Positions 57,390-64,000 of a stretch of 64,000 bases of DNA are shown here, in pieces. The notes under the pieces were generated by a model. The model saw only the letters and a list, made by a program, of their open reading frames with translations, had not been told where the DNA came from and made no database searches. The DNA is from Marinicella rhabdoformis (lineage in GTDB: Bacteria > Pseudomonadota > Gammaproteobacteria > Xanthomonadales > Marinicellaceae). Numbering within the stretch: the stretch's first letter is position 1; the number at the start of each line of letters is the position of its first letter. The DNA lies in assembly GCF_009671245.1 (NCBI RefSeq), contig NZ_VTFS01000003.1, forward strand, positions 186,001 to 250,000, in the 5' to 3' direction. Made by a program: the position numbers and the translations under genes.

Positions 57390-57650
57390 ATGGCACATAA
57401 GAAAGCAGCAGGTAGTACTAATAACGGTCGCGATTCGAATCCTAAGTACCTTGGCGTTAAAATGTACGGTGGCCAACAAGCCATTGCAGGTAACATTTTA
57501 GTTCGTCAACGTGGTACTAAATTTCACGCTGGCGACAACGTTGGCATGGGTAAAGACCACACATTATTTGCACTTAAAGACGGTGAAGTTAAATTCACTA
57601 AAAAAGGCAAAAACTACAGACAATACATTGAAGTTATCGCACAAGCATAA
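57390..57650 (+). CDS. rpmA: Ribosomal protein bL27
   Basis: 86 residues. [21 protein letters not shown] and [19 protein letters not shown] are invariant bL27 blocks; its N-terminal tail reaches the peptidyl-transferase centre. No N-terminal extension for Prp cleavage. Good AGAGAGG ribosome site. Followed by a terminator. Confidence 0.97.
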   Translation: MAHKKAAGSTNNGRDSNPKYLGVKMYGGQQAIAGNILVRQRGTKFHAGDNVGMGKDHTLFALKDGEVKFTKKGKNYRQYIEVIAQA

Positions 57651-57674
57651 CTACAGTCTGACAGTTAATCGAGA

Positions 57675-57701
57675 AAAGCTCACATTTTGTGGGCTTTTTT
57701 T
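57675..57701 (+). terminator. Terminator after rpmA
   Basis: AAAGCTCACA-TTT-TGTGGGCTTT then T-run; placed between rpmA and obgE, so it may be partial read-through control. Confidence 0.85.
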
Positions 57702-57760
57702 GTGAGCCAATCAAAACCAGCCCACTCCCTATTCTCAATAAATAAGATATAATCCTCGCC

Positions 57761-58783
57761 ATGAAATTTGTAGATGAAGTCAAAATAACAGTCAAAGCAG
57801 GAAACGGCGGCTCCGGTTCAGCCAGTTTCAGGCGTGAAAAATTCATTCAATTCGGCGGCCCAGACGGCGGCGATGGCGGCAAAGGCGGCGACATCGTGTT
57901 ACAAGGTGACCAAGGATTGAACACCCTGGTGGATTTCCGTCACAAAAAGCGCTTTGACGCCCAAAACGGCGAATCTGGTCGAGGCAGACAAATGTACGGG
58001 AAAGGCGGCGATGACCTGGTTATCAAAGTACCTACCGGTACCGAAGTATACGACTTAGAAACCGACCAAAAACTGGGTGACATCACTGAACATGAACAAA
58101 AACTAGTCATCGCCGATGGCGGCAAAGGCGGCCTGGGTAACATGCACTTCAAAAGCTCAGTCAATCGCGCACCCAAAAGGTTCACATCAGGTGATCAAGG
58201 TGACCTTCGTGAGATCAAATTAGAGCTTAAAGTTTTGGCTGACGTGGGCTTGTTAGGCTTCCCTAATGCAGGCAAATCCACCTTCGTAAACGCCATATCA
58301 GCTGCCAAACCTAAAATTGCTGACTACCCCTTTACCACGCTGTACCCAGCCCTTGGCGTGGTTCCTGTGACCTCTGACACCAGCTTTGTGGTTGCAGACA
58401 TCCCAGGTATCATTGAAGGTGCTGCAGAAGGTGCCGGTTTGGGCATTCAATTCTTAAAGCATTTACAACGCACAGGCTTGTTATTGCACATGATTGAGCT
58501 GCCAGCCTATGAAGGCATGTCAGATCCAGTGGAACAATTTCATCAATTATCAGAAGAGTTGGTTAAATTTTCAGAACAATTGAAAGAAAAACAACGCTGG
58601 CTGGTATTCACTAAAGCTGATGTCACAACAGATGAAGAAGCAAATGCATTGGCAGCCAATTACGCCAAAGCCATGGGATGGGAAGGTGGTTACCACTTGA
58701 TATCTTCGATCAGCAAAAAAGGCTTGGATAAAATTGTTCAAGACATCGCCCAGCACTTATTTGGCGAAGAAGACGACTTTTAA
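57761..58783 (+). CDS. obgE: Obg GTPase, ribosome assembly
   Basis: 340 residues. Glycine-rich OBG fold (VKAGNGGSGSASFRREK, GGPDGGDGGKGGDIV, GGKGGLGNMHF). The GTPase domain has G1 GFPNAGKST, G3 DIPGIIEGA and G4 FTKADV. Acts in late 50S maturation and stress signalling. Order rplU-rpmA-obgE is the conserved bacterial arrangement. Confidence 0.97.
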   Translation: MKFVDEVKITVKAGNGGSGSASFRREKFIQFGGPDGGDGGKGGDIVLQGDQGLNTLVDFRHKKRFDAQNGESGRGRQMYGKGGDDLVIKVPTGTEVYDLETDQKLGDITEHEQKLVIADGGKGGLGNMHFKSSVNRAPKRFTSGDQGDLREIKLELKVLADVGLLGFPNAGKSTFVNAISAAKPKIADYPFTTLYPALGVVPVTSDTSFVVADIPGIIEGAAEGAGLGIQFLKHLQRTGLLLHMIELPAYEGMSDPVEQFHQLSEELVKFSEQLKEKQRWLVFTKADVTTDEEANALAANYAKAMGWEGGYHLISSISKKGLDKIVQDIAQHLFGEEDDF

Positions 58784-58809
58784 GCCCGTAGCACACTCTA
58801 AACCAAGTC

Positions 58810-58839
58810 AAGCATGCCATTCATAACAATGGCATGCTT
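58810..58839. terminator. Hairpin between obgE and the convergent GGDEF-like gene
   Basis: AAGCATGCCATT-N6-AATGGCATGCTT, 12-pair stem touching the stop codon of the leftward gene; weak T tail. Confidence 0.6.
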
Positions 58840-59935
58840 ATAAGCCTTTCTCCTTATAAGGACTTACCACATATTTTGAATTAACTATGGGGCCACACTG
58901 CGTATCTGACGCCAATGCTTTGGCGATATTCATTGCTTTACTTTCAGCCACTGACTCACTGGCCTGAGGGCACACCAATAAAAATTGCGACGCACTGATT
59001 CTGAATAAGCCATCAGTAACATCACTGTTGTTTTTCAACACTGAAGCCATTTTTTTCAAGCACATGTCTCTGACTTGCTTGCCCCAATCCCTCATGATTT
59101 CGTCAACATTAATAAACTCAAAAGTGACCAACATTGCTCCTTTAGTTTGTAACTTCATAAACTCAGGAAAATAGTTTTTGTGCCACATCCCAGTCAAGTA
59201 GTCACGATTCATCAAGTGATTGATTTGCTTGTGGCTGTCAGCCAGCAAATCATTCGCCTCTTGTAACTCCCGCCCCATCAACTTAGCAACCATAGCCAAA
59301 CAACTGATACCCACCACACATTCATAAATGGCATCTATAAATGAAATGTGTGTCATATAGTCAGGAACCGAACCTCCCAAAAGCGCAGGAATCAGCACCA
59401 AGCCATGATGCAAGAACAACAAGCCTTCAACCAGAAATACCGCCCATATCACCATAAAACGCTGCTTTTTCGACTCTGAAAACAACAAAAGACAATGGAT
59501 TATCAGGATCGTTGACACACCTAAATAGACCATCACTTGAGTTTGTAATGTATCAAAGCCCAACAAAAACCAAGCCAAGTGCATCATTAGGTACAAGCCA
59601 ATTTGTAGCTTTGAACTTAGAATAAAGCTGACATTGTGTGCTTTCAACTCAAACAAAGCCCTTACCAAGAACACAACAAAAGCCAATTTGAAAACAGCAT
59701 ACAACTGATAAATAAACCGCTGGCCAGTTTCACCACCACTTTCAGGCCAATTTAAAACCAACAACACCGACAGCAAGGCCAATGCGTTCATAGCCCAAGC
59801 CATGCGCCATGTTCTTATGAATAACCGTTTTAAACGCCAATCAAGCCAAGAAAAAAGAGAGAAAAATACCAACAACAAAGACACTTGAACTGACAATGAC
59901 CATTGGTTAAGAATGACTTCAACAGCTTCTGGCAT
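58838..59935 (-). CDS. Seven-TM membrane protein with degenerate GGDEF-like domain
   Basis: About 365 residues from the ATG at 59935 (a TTG frame from 59965 is possible; neither has a good ribosome site). Six to seven hydrophobic segments fill residues 10-225. They are followed by a cytoplasmic domain with the DYLTGMWHKNYF start typical of GGDEF domains, VTFEFINVDEIMRDWGKQVRD, and RISASQFLLVC where RxGGDEF would be. The active-site Gly-Gly-Asp/Glu residues are therefore replaced (SASQF), and cyclase activity is not expected. Possible c-di-GMP-independent sensor. Single leftward gene. Confidence 0.72.
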   Translation of the reverse strand: MPEAVEVILNQWSLSVQVSLLLVFFSLFSWLDWRLKRLFIRTWRMAWAMNALALLSVLLVLNWPESGGETGQRFIYQLYAVFKLAFVVFLVRALFELKAHNVSFILSSKLQIGLYLMMHLAWFLLGFDTLQTQVMVYLGVSTILIIHCLLLFSESKKQRFMVIWAVFLVEGLLFLHHGLVLIPALLGGSVPDYMTHISFIDAIYECVVGISCLAMVAKLMGRELQEANDLLADSHKQINHLMNRDYLTGMWHKNYFPEFMKLQTKGAMLVTFEFINVDEIMRDWGKQVRDMCLKKMASVLKNNSDVTDGLFRISASQFLLVCPQASESVAESKAMNIAKALASDTQCGPIVNSKYVVSPYKEKGL

Positions 59936-59965
59936 AAAATATATCGTTGATCCAATTGAATACAA

Positions 59966-60148
59966 TGATTAAAACAGATTTCCTCAAGAAATGCATCATC
60001 GAGAATGCACTCACTAACAGTCATGTTCAAGCAGGCTAGAATCTGGTACAAAGAACAAAATACTCACTTGCAGCCTTACATCGTTGTAGGCTCAGCTTCC
60101 GTGTCCTCGACAATTGCTCCTGCATTGTTCTAATACCTGCCATCCTTG
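59966..60148. other. Gene-free stretch upstream of the GGDEF-like gene
   Basis: First part of a gap of about 680 bases before nagZ. No gene or clear site recognised here apart from the presumed promoter of the leftward gene; the repeats and small-RNA candidate that follow are listed separately. Confidence 0.45.
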
Positions 60149-60287
60149 CCAGCATGCCTCCTCTGCCGCCCTACTTCCCTTACACTTGTCTGCTGCCGGC
60201 ATCCTGCCTCCGCTGCCGCCCTACTTCCCTTACACTTGTCTGCTGCCGGCATCCTGCCTCCGCTGCCGCCCTACTTCCCTGTAGGGC
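60149..60287. repeat. 50-base tandem repeats, GC-rich, ending in a hairpin
   Basis: Two perfect 50-base copies at 60181-60230 and 60231-60280 (each TACACTTGTCTGCTGCCGGC... to ...CTACTTCCCT), preceded by a partial, diverged copy from about 60149. The last copy closes a hairpin, GCCCTAC-TTCCCT-GTAGGGC (60268-60287). Base composition is much more GC-rich than the surroundings. No reading frame with support. Confidence 0.9.
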
Positions 60288-60319
60288 AAAAAAAAACGCC
60301 ATGTTCTAAGAACACGGCG
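60288..60319 (-). terminator. Rho-independent terminator on the minus strand
   Basis: Read leftward, the stem CGCCGTGTTC / GAACATGGCG (one A-C mismatch) is followed by nine T. There is no protein gene directly upstream on that strand. Confidence 0.85.
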
Positions 60320-60468
60320 CTTCTAATGTAAGCTAAGATTTAACTCAGTCTTTACTCTCCTCTACTTCCTCTTTTTTTTGGGCCTTTGGCCTCATTTTAT
60401 TTATAGCTTGGGCACTTTGTTGGCTGCTGAATTATTATTGACATTTATTGTCAGCCTTAACAAAACTG
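60288..60468 (-). ncRNA. Candidate small RNA or short-peptide transcript
   Basis: A leftward unit of about 180 bases bounded by a promoter-like sequence (TATAAT at 60474-60479, TTGTTT about 18 bases further upstream) and the terminator at 60288-60319. Inside is a tiny frame encoding the Lys/Glu-rich MRPKAQKKEEVEESKD (ATG near 60397), with no convincing ribosome site. It may be a small RNA or a small-protein mRNA. Not recognised as a known RNA family. Confidence 0.45.
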
Positions 60469-60473
60469 TAACG

Positions 60474-60501
60474 ATTATAAAGAAACCACGAAATAAAACA
60501 A
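60474..60501 (-). promoter_or_regulatory. Sigma-70-like promoter for the small transcript
   Basis: On the minus strand TTGTTT (60496-60501), a spacer of 16-17 bases, then a perfect TATAAT (60474-60479). Predicted start near 60468. Confidence 0.5.
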
Positions 60502-60643
60502 GCCCCTTTTTTAAACTAATTCCTTGAAGTATAAAGTGAACATGCGTTCGCAAATGTAGACATACATGTATTTGAGAACTGCATCACAACACACAAATCA
60601 ATCTTGCTGTATTTATGTTTGCCCAATTGATTATAATGAGCCG

Positions 60644-61672
60644 ATGACTGCATTAATGATTGGCCTAGCGGGGCCCGAATTGACCGCCCAAGACAAAATA
60701 AACCTCCGGCACCCACTGGTTTGTGGTGTGATATTTTTCAAAAGAAATTTTGTCGATTACAAACAATTAACACAATTGATTACTGCAACCAAAGCCATCA
60801 AAGGTGACGACTGTCTGTTTGCCGTGGACCAAGAAGGTGGCCGTGTGATTCGCTTTGGCTTACCTTTCACGCAACTGGACCCATTGGCCACAATAGGTGA
60901 CGCCTTTGACAGCAATCCTGACAAAGGTAAAACCTATGCCCACTTGCATGCTTGGTTGATGGCGTCTGAATTATTGAGCATCGGCATAGATTTAAGCTTT
61001 GCACCCGTTCTTGACATAGACAACGGCTCCAATGTGATTGGTGACCGTGCTTTTTCAACTGACCCCGACACTGTCAGCACTTTAGGTGAAATTTACTGTC
61101 GCAGCATGCAAGCAGCCGGCATGAAAACCACGGGTAAGCATTACCCGGGACATGGTACAGTGGTTGCCGACTCTCACGTTGACTTGCCCATTGATGACCG
61201 CCTTTGGGATGAGTTAGAAAATCTCGACCTCAAGCCTTTTGTCCAATTGATTGATGCTGGATGCATTGATGCCATGATGCTCTCCCATGTGATTTACAGC
61301 AAATCTTGTGATTTGCCGGCTGGTTACTCAAATGTCTGGAATGAAATTCTGTTGCGTAAGAAACATGGGTTTAGAGGCATCAGTATCAGTGACGATTTGG
61401 GTATGAAAGCGGCCGAATGCGTTGGCCCTGTAGAAAAAAGATACCAGGCTTGTGTTGACGCAGACATTGACATGACCTTGGTTTGCGACTTTGACTTGTG
61501 CACAGAATTACTTTCAAACAATCGTTTGAAATATTTACCCCGTTACACGCAAAAATTATCTAAAATAAGGCGCTTAAAAGGTCAATCCACTTTGGATACT
61601 GACCGACCCTTTTGGGAACAAAGCCGATGGCAGAACGCCAGAAAAGCACTGATACATTTGAGAAATTCATGA
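60644..61672 (+). CDS. nagZ: Beta-N-acetylhexosaminidase (cell-wall recycling)
   Basis: 342 residues from the ATG at 60644, the length of NagZ. GH3 fold: FAVDQEGGRVIRF, SFAPVLDID, the diagnostic KHYPGHGTVVADSH loop with catalytic His/Asp, and the nucleophile region ISDDLGMKA. It removes GlcNAc from anhydromuropeptides in the cytoplasm during peptidoglycan recycling. Its stop overlaps the fadH ATG by four bases. Confidence 0.94.
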   Translation: MTALMIGLAGPELTAQDKINLRHPLVCGVIFFKRNFVDYKQLTQLITATKAIKGDDCLFAVDQEGGRVIRFGLPFTQLDPLATIGDAFDSNPDKGKTYAHLHAWLMASELLSIGIDLSFAPVLDIDNGSNVIGDRAFSTDPDTVSTLGEIYCRSMQAAGMKTTGKHYPGHGTVVADSHVDLPIDDRLWDELENLDLKPFVQLIDAGCIDAMMLSHVIYSKSCDLPAGYSNVWNEILLRKKHGFRGISISDDLGMKAAECVGPVEKRYQACVDADIDMTLVCDFDLCTELLSNNRLKYLPRYTQKLSKIRRLKGQSTLDTDRPFWEQSRWQNARKALIHLRNS

Positions 61673-63681
61673 GTGAACACACATACCCACATTTATTTGC
61701 CCCATTAAAAGTTGCCAACCACGAAATCAAAAACCGTGTACTGATGGGCTCAATGCACACAGGACTAGAAGACCGTGCAAAGAATTACCCTAAATTGGCC
61801 GAGTATTTCAGGCAACGTGCTGAAGGCGAAGCGGGTATTATTGTTACTGGTGGGATTTCTCCGAATATTGCTGGCTGGGTCGCACCCTTGTCCGGTTTTT
61901 TAAAATACGGCTTTCAAACCAAACGCCACAAAATTGTCACAAAAGCAGTTCATGAAGCCGAAGGTAAAATCTGTATGCAAATTTTGCACTCAGGCCGTTA
62001 TGGCTACCACCCATTCACCGTTTCATCTACAGACAAACAATCGCCCATCACACCTTTCAAACCCAAAAAGTTGAATGAGAAAGGCATTTGGAAACAAATC
62101 AAATCTTTTGTTAACTGCGCCCAATTGGCACAAGATGCAGGCTATGACGGCGTAGAAGTGATGGGTTCTGAAGGCTATTTGCTGAACCAATTCATTTCAC
62201 CACGCACCAATGACCGTGATGATGACTGGGGTGGCTCATTTGAAAACCGCTGCCGCATAGCATTAGAAATCGTCAAACAAACCCGAGCCGCTGTTGGCGA
62301 AGACTTCATCATCATTTTCAGGCTGTCCATGCTTGAATTGGTTAACAACGGCTCAGAAATTAAAGAAGTGATTGCACTGGCCAAATTACTCGAAGAAGCA
62401 GGTGTCAGCATCATCAATACTGGCATCGGTTGGCACGAAGCCCGAGTACCCACCATCGCGACGATGGTGCCACGTGGCGGCTTTGCTTGGGTGACAGAAA
62501 AGATCAAAGAACACGTATCAGTGCCTTTGGTCACCACCAATCGCATCAACCACCCACAAGTGGCCGAAGACATCATTTCTTCGGGTCAAGCCGATATGGT
62601 TTCTATGGCCCGACCCTTTTTGGCCGACCCAAACTTGGTTAAGAAGTCACGTATCGGACAGGAAAAAGAAATCAACGTCTGTATCGGGTGCAACCAAGCC
62701 TGCTTGGACCACGTATTCAAAAACCAACGCGCCAGCTGCTTGGTCAACCCGCAAGCCTGTTACGAAACTGAATTCGTTTCAAAAGACACACCACAAGCCA
62801 AAAACATAGCGGTTGTCGGTGCTGGCATGGCAGGACTTTCATGTGCCACCACATTGGCAGAACGCGGCCACACAGTCACGCTATTTGAAGCCAGTAACAA
62901 AATCGGTGGCCAATTCAATTTGGCAGCCAACATCCCCGGCAAAGAAGAGTTTGTGCACACCATCAGTTACTACACAGAACTGATTGAAAAACATGGCGTT
63001 AAATTAAAACTCAACACCCCTGCCACAGAAATGGCATTGGCCGGTTATGATGAAGTGGTCATCGCCTCAGGCGTTAAACCCCGTGTACCGCCCATCGAAG
63101 GCATTGGACACGACAAAGTCATCATCTACAATGAATTGCTCTCAGGCGAGAAAAAAGCCGGTGAAAAAGTCGCTGTGATTGGCGCTGGTGGCATAGGCTT
63201 TGACGTCTCTGAATATTTGGCCGTTGAAGACCCAACACAGGCACAAACCATTGATGAATTTTGTCAAGAATGGGGCATCGATAAAACAATAGAAAATGCA
63301 GGCGGCCTGACCAAAGCCATAGACGAAAAATCACCCAGAACCATCTACATGCTACAAAGAAAAACTTCAAAGCCCGGCAAAGGTTTGGGTAAAACCACTG
63401 GTTGGATTCACCGTTTGAGCATCAAGAAGAAAGGCGTCAAAACCTTAACAGGCGTGCAATATGACAAAATTGACGATGAAGGCTTGCACATCACCATCGG
63501 TGAAAAATCACAAGTACTGGATGTCGATCACGTCATCGTCTGTGCCGGCCAAGTATCACAAAAAAGCCTCTACATCGAAGACAAAGACAACTACCACATC
63601 ATCGGCGGTGCCGATTTGGCAGCCGAACTCGACGCCAAACGCGCCATCAAACAAGGTACGCTTCTGGGCCAAAGACTGTAA
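61669..63681 (+). CDS. fadH: NADPH-dependent 2,4-dienoyl-CoA reductase (Old Yellow Enzyme family)
   Basis: 670 residues, matching E. coli FadH (672). N-terminal FMN TIM barrel (LFAPLKVANHEIKNRV) with QDAGYDGVEVMGSEGYLLNQF (catalytic Tyr) and TGIGWHEARVP (catalytic His). A [4Fe-4S] cluster motif CIGCNQACLDHVF...CLVNPQAC follows. Then FAD- and NADPH-binding Rossmann domains (VVGAGMAGLSCA; VIGAGGIGFDVSEYL). It removes double bonds in unsaturated fatty-acid beta-oxidation. Start at ATG 61669 overlaps nagZ stop; the family N-terminus fits. Confidence 0.93.
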   Translation: MSEHTYPHLFAPLKVANHEIKNRVLMGSMHTGLEDRAKNYPKLAEYFRQRAEGEAGIIVTGGISPNIAGWVAPLSGFLKYGFQTKRHKIVTKAVHEAEGKICMQILHSGRYGYHPFTVSSTDKQSPITPFKPKKLNEKGIWKQIKSFVNCAQLAQDAGYDGVEVMGSEGYLLNQFISPRTNDRDDDWGGSFENRCRIALEIVKQTRAAVGEDFIIIFRLSMLELVNNGSEIKEVIALAKLLEEAGVSIINTGIGWHEARVPTIATMVPRGGFAWVTEKIKEHVSVPLVTTNRINHPQVAEDIISSGQADMVSMARPFLADPNLVKKSRIGQEKEINVCIGCNQACLDHVFKNQRASCLVNPQACYETEFVSKDTPQAKNIAVVGAGMAGLSCATTLAERGHTVTLFEASNKIGGQFNLAANIPGKEEFVHTISYYTELIEKHGVKLKLNTPATEMALAGYDEVVIASGVKPRVPPIEGIGHDKVIIYNELLSGEKKAGEKVAVIGAGGIGFDVSEYLAVEDPTQAQTIDEFCQEWGIDKTIENAGGLTKAIDEKSPRTIYMLQRKTSKPGKGLGKTTGWIHRLSIKKKGVKTLTGVQYDKIDDEGLHITIGEKSQVLDVDHVIVCAGQVSQKSLYIEDKDNYHIIGGADLAAELDAKRAIKQGTLLGQRL

Positions 63682-63703
63682 ACTATTTGAATCAAACTAA
63701 CCT

Positions 63704-63726
63704 TGTAGTCGCACCCTTTACGGGTG
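63704..63726 (+). repeat. GTAG-headed palindrome (REP family B)
   Basis: TGTAGTCGCACC-CTTT-ACGGGTG, close match to the copy at 25569-25591; stem GCACCC/GGGTG(C). Lies just after fadH. Confidence 0.7.
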
Positions 63727-63840
63727 CCCTATTTGGCATGATGTTACAGCAAACGAAACCAGCCATCATCGGACCGAGTTTAAAGACAGAAAAAACTTAA
63801 GTACAATCAATCAGACCCAAGGCCTAAGCAAGACATCAAA

Positions 63841-64000
63841 TCACTTACTGACCATCTCCCTTACCTTCACAGCCTTCTCAAAATGATCCAATTGGTGCGT
63901 ATGAATCCACCAAGTGGCGGCTTCCATTAACAATTCAGGTTCGGTGTTTTTATTGGCAAAGAAGGCATAAAATGACAAGCCCACACCCTCACCTTTTGCA
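63841..64000 (-). CDS. Unidentified gene, C-terminal part only
   Basis: A leftward open frame enters from the right edge and ends at TGA (63841-63843). The visible 52 or so residues include GLSFYAFFANKNTEPELL, EAATWWIHTHQLDHF and the end VREMVSK, helical in character. Too little is visible to name a family. Confidence 0.55.
   Translation of the reverse strand, partial: AKGEGVGLSFYAFFANKNTEPELLMEAATWWIHTHQLDHFEKAVKVREMVSK

Noticed and set aside
60181-60280. CRISPR or VNTR gene repeat
   Set aside because: Units are contiguous without unique spacers and contain no supported coding frame; simple tandem repeat.

Overview
The window looks like chromosome from a fairly AT-rich gammaproteobacterium, probably marine. 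The housekeeping genes (hemF, rnd, rppH, serA, uvrA, rplU-rpmA-obgE, nagZ, fadH) are of gammaproteobacterial type. The paired ECF sigma factor and Ser/Thr kinase, HYR/choice-of-anchor secreted proteins and DUF885 peptidase suggest a Marinicella-like lineage, but that placement is a guess. Both edges cut genes: hemF on the left and an unidentified leftward gene on the right. No rRNA, tRNA or CRISPR array was seen.

Layout. 1-7.1 kb: housekeeping and envelope genes (hemF, hotdog thioesterase, rnd; divergent 5'-nucleotidase lipoprotein and SUMF1-type membrane protein; a GhrA-like dehydrogenase; rppH). 7.3-13.4 kb: first half of a denitrification locus (porin, norC-norB-norQ-norD). 13.4-25.3 kb: a leftward type I restriction-modification locus in which hsdM-hsdS and hsdR are separated by about 6 kb of AT-rich cargo. 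The cargo includes a TIR-domain protein, a HEPN-motif protein, several small orphan genes, a REP-associated tyrosine transposase (RAYT), a truncated RAYT copy and about eleven REP palindromes. 25.7-30.3 kb: second half of the denitrification locus (TonB receptor, then an enlarged lipoprotein-type NirS). 30.4-34.4 kb: S9 peptidase and a BlaI/BlaR1-type regulator pair. 34.6-42.7 kb: zinc-ribbon membrane protein, a divergent D-2-hydroxyglutarate-dehydrogenase-like/serA pair, two paralogous small exported proteins, a DUF885 peptidase, a TonB-C-like protein, msrA and a GlsB-type protein. 42.8-54 kb: large exported proteins of unknown function around an ECF sigma/Ser-Thr kinase pair. 54-64 kb: uvrA, rplU-rpmA-obgE, a degenerate GGDEF membrane protein, a repeat-rich intergenic region with a possible small RNA, nagZ and fadH.

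How it works together. Five near-identical FNR/Dnr/NnrR-type boxes (TTGAC-N4-RTCAA or one mismatch) lie upstream of the porin, norC, the TonB receptor (two boxes) and nirS. This ties the two denitrification blocks on either side of the restriction island into one probable nitric-oxide/anaerobic regulon. nirS reduces nitrite to NO, norCB reduces NO to N2O, and norQD mature NorCB. The haem d1 synthesis genes are not in the window.

The strongest candidate for an undescribed system is the cargo between hsdS and hsdR. TIR (21607-22365), an orphan (21101-21535), HEPN (20405-21079) and a YPTK-type orphan (19995-20387) run co-directionally after hsdM-hsdS and look like an embedded defence module, partly eroded by REP/RAYT activity.
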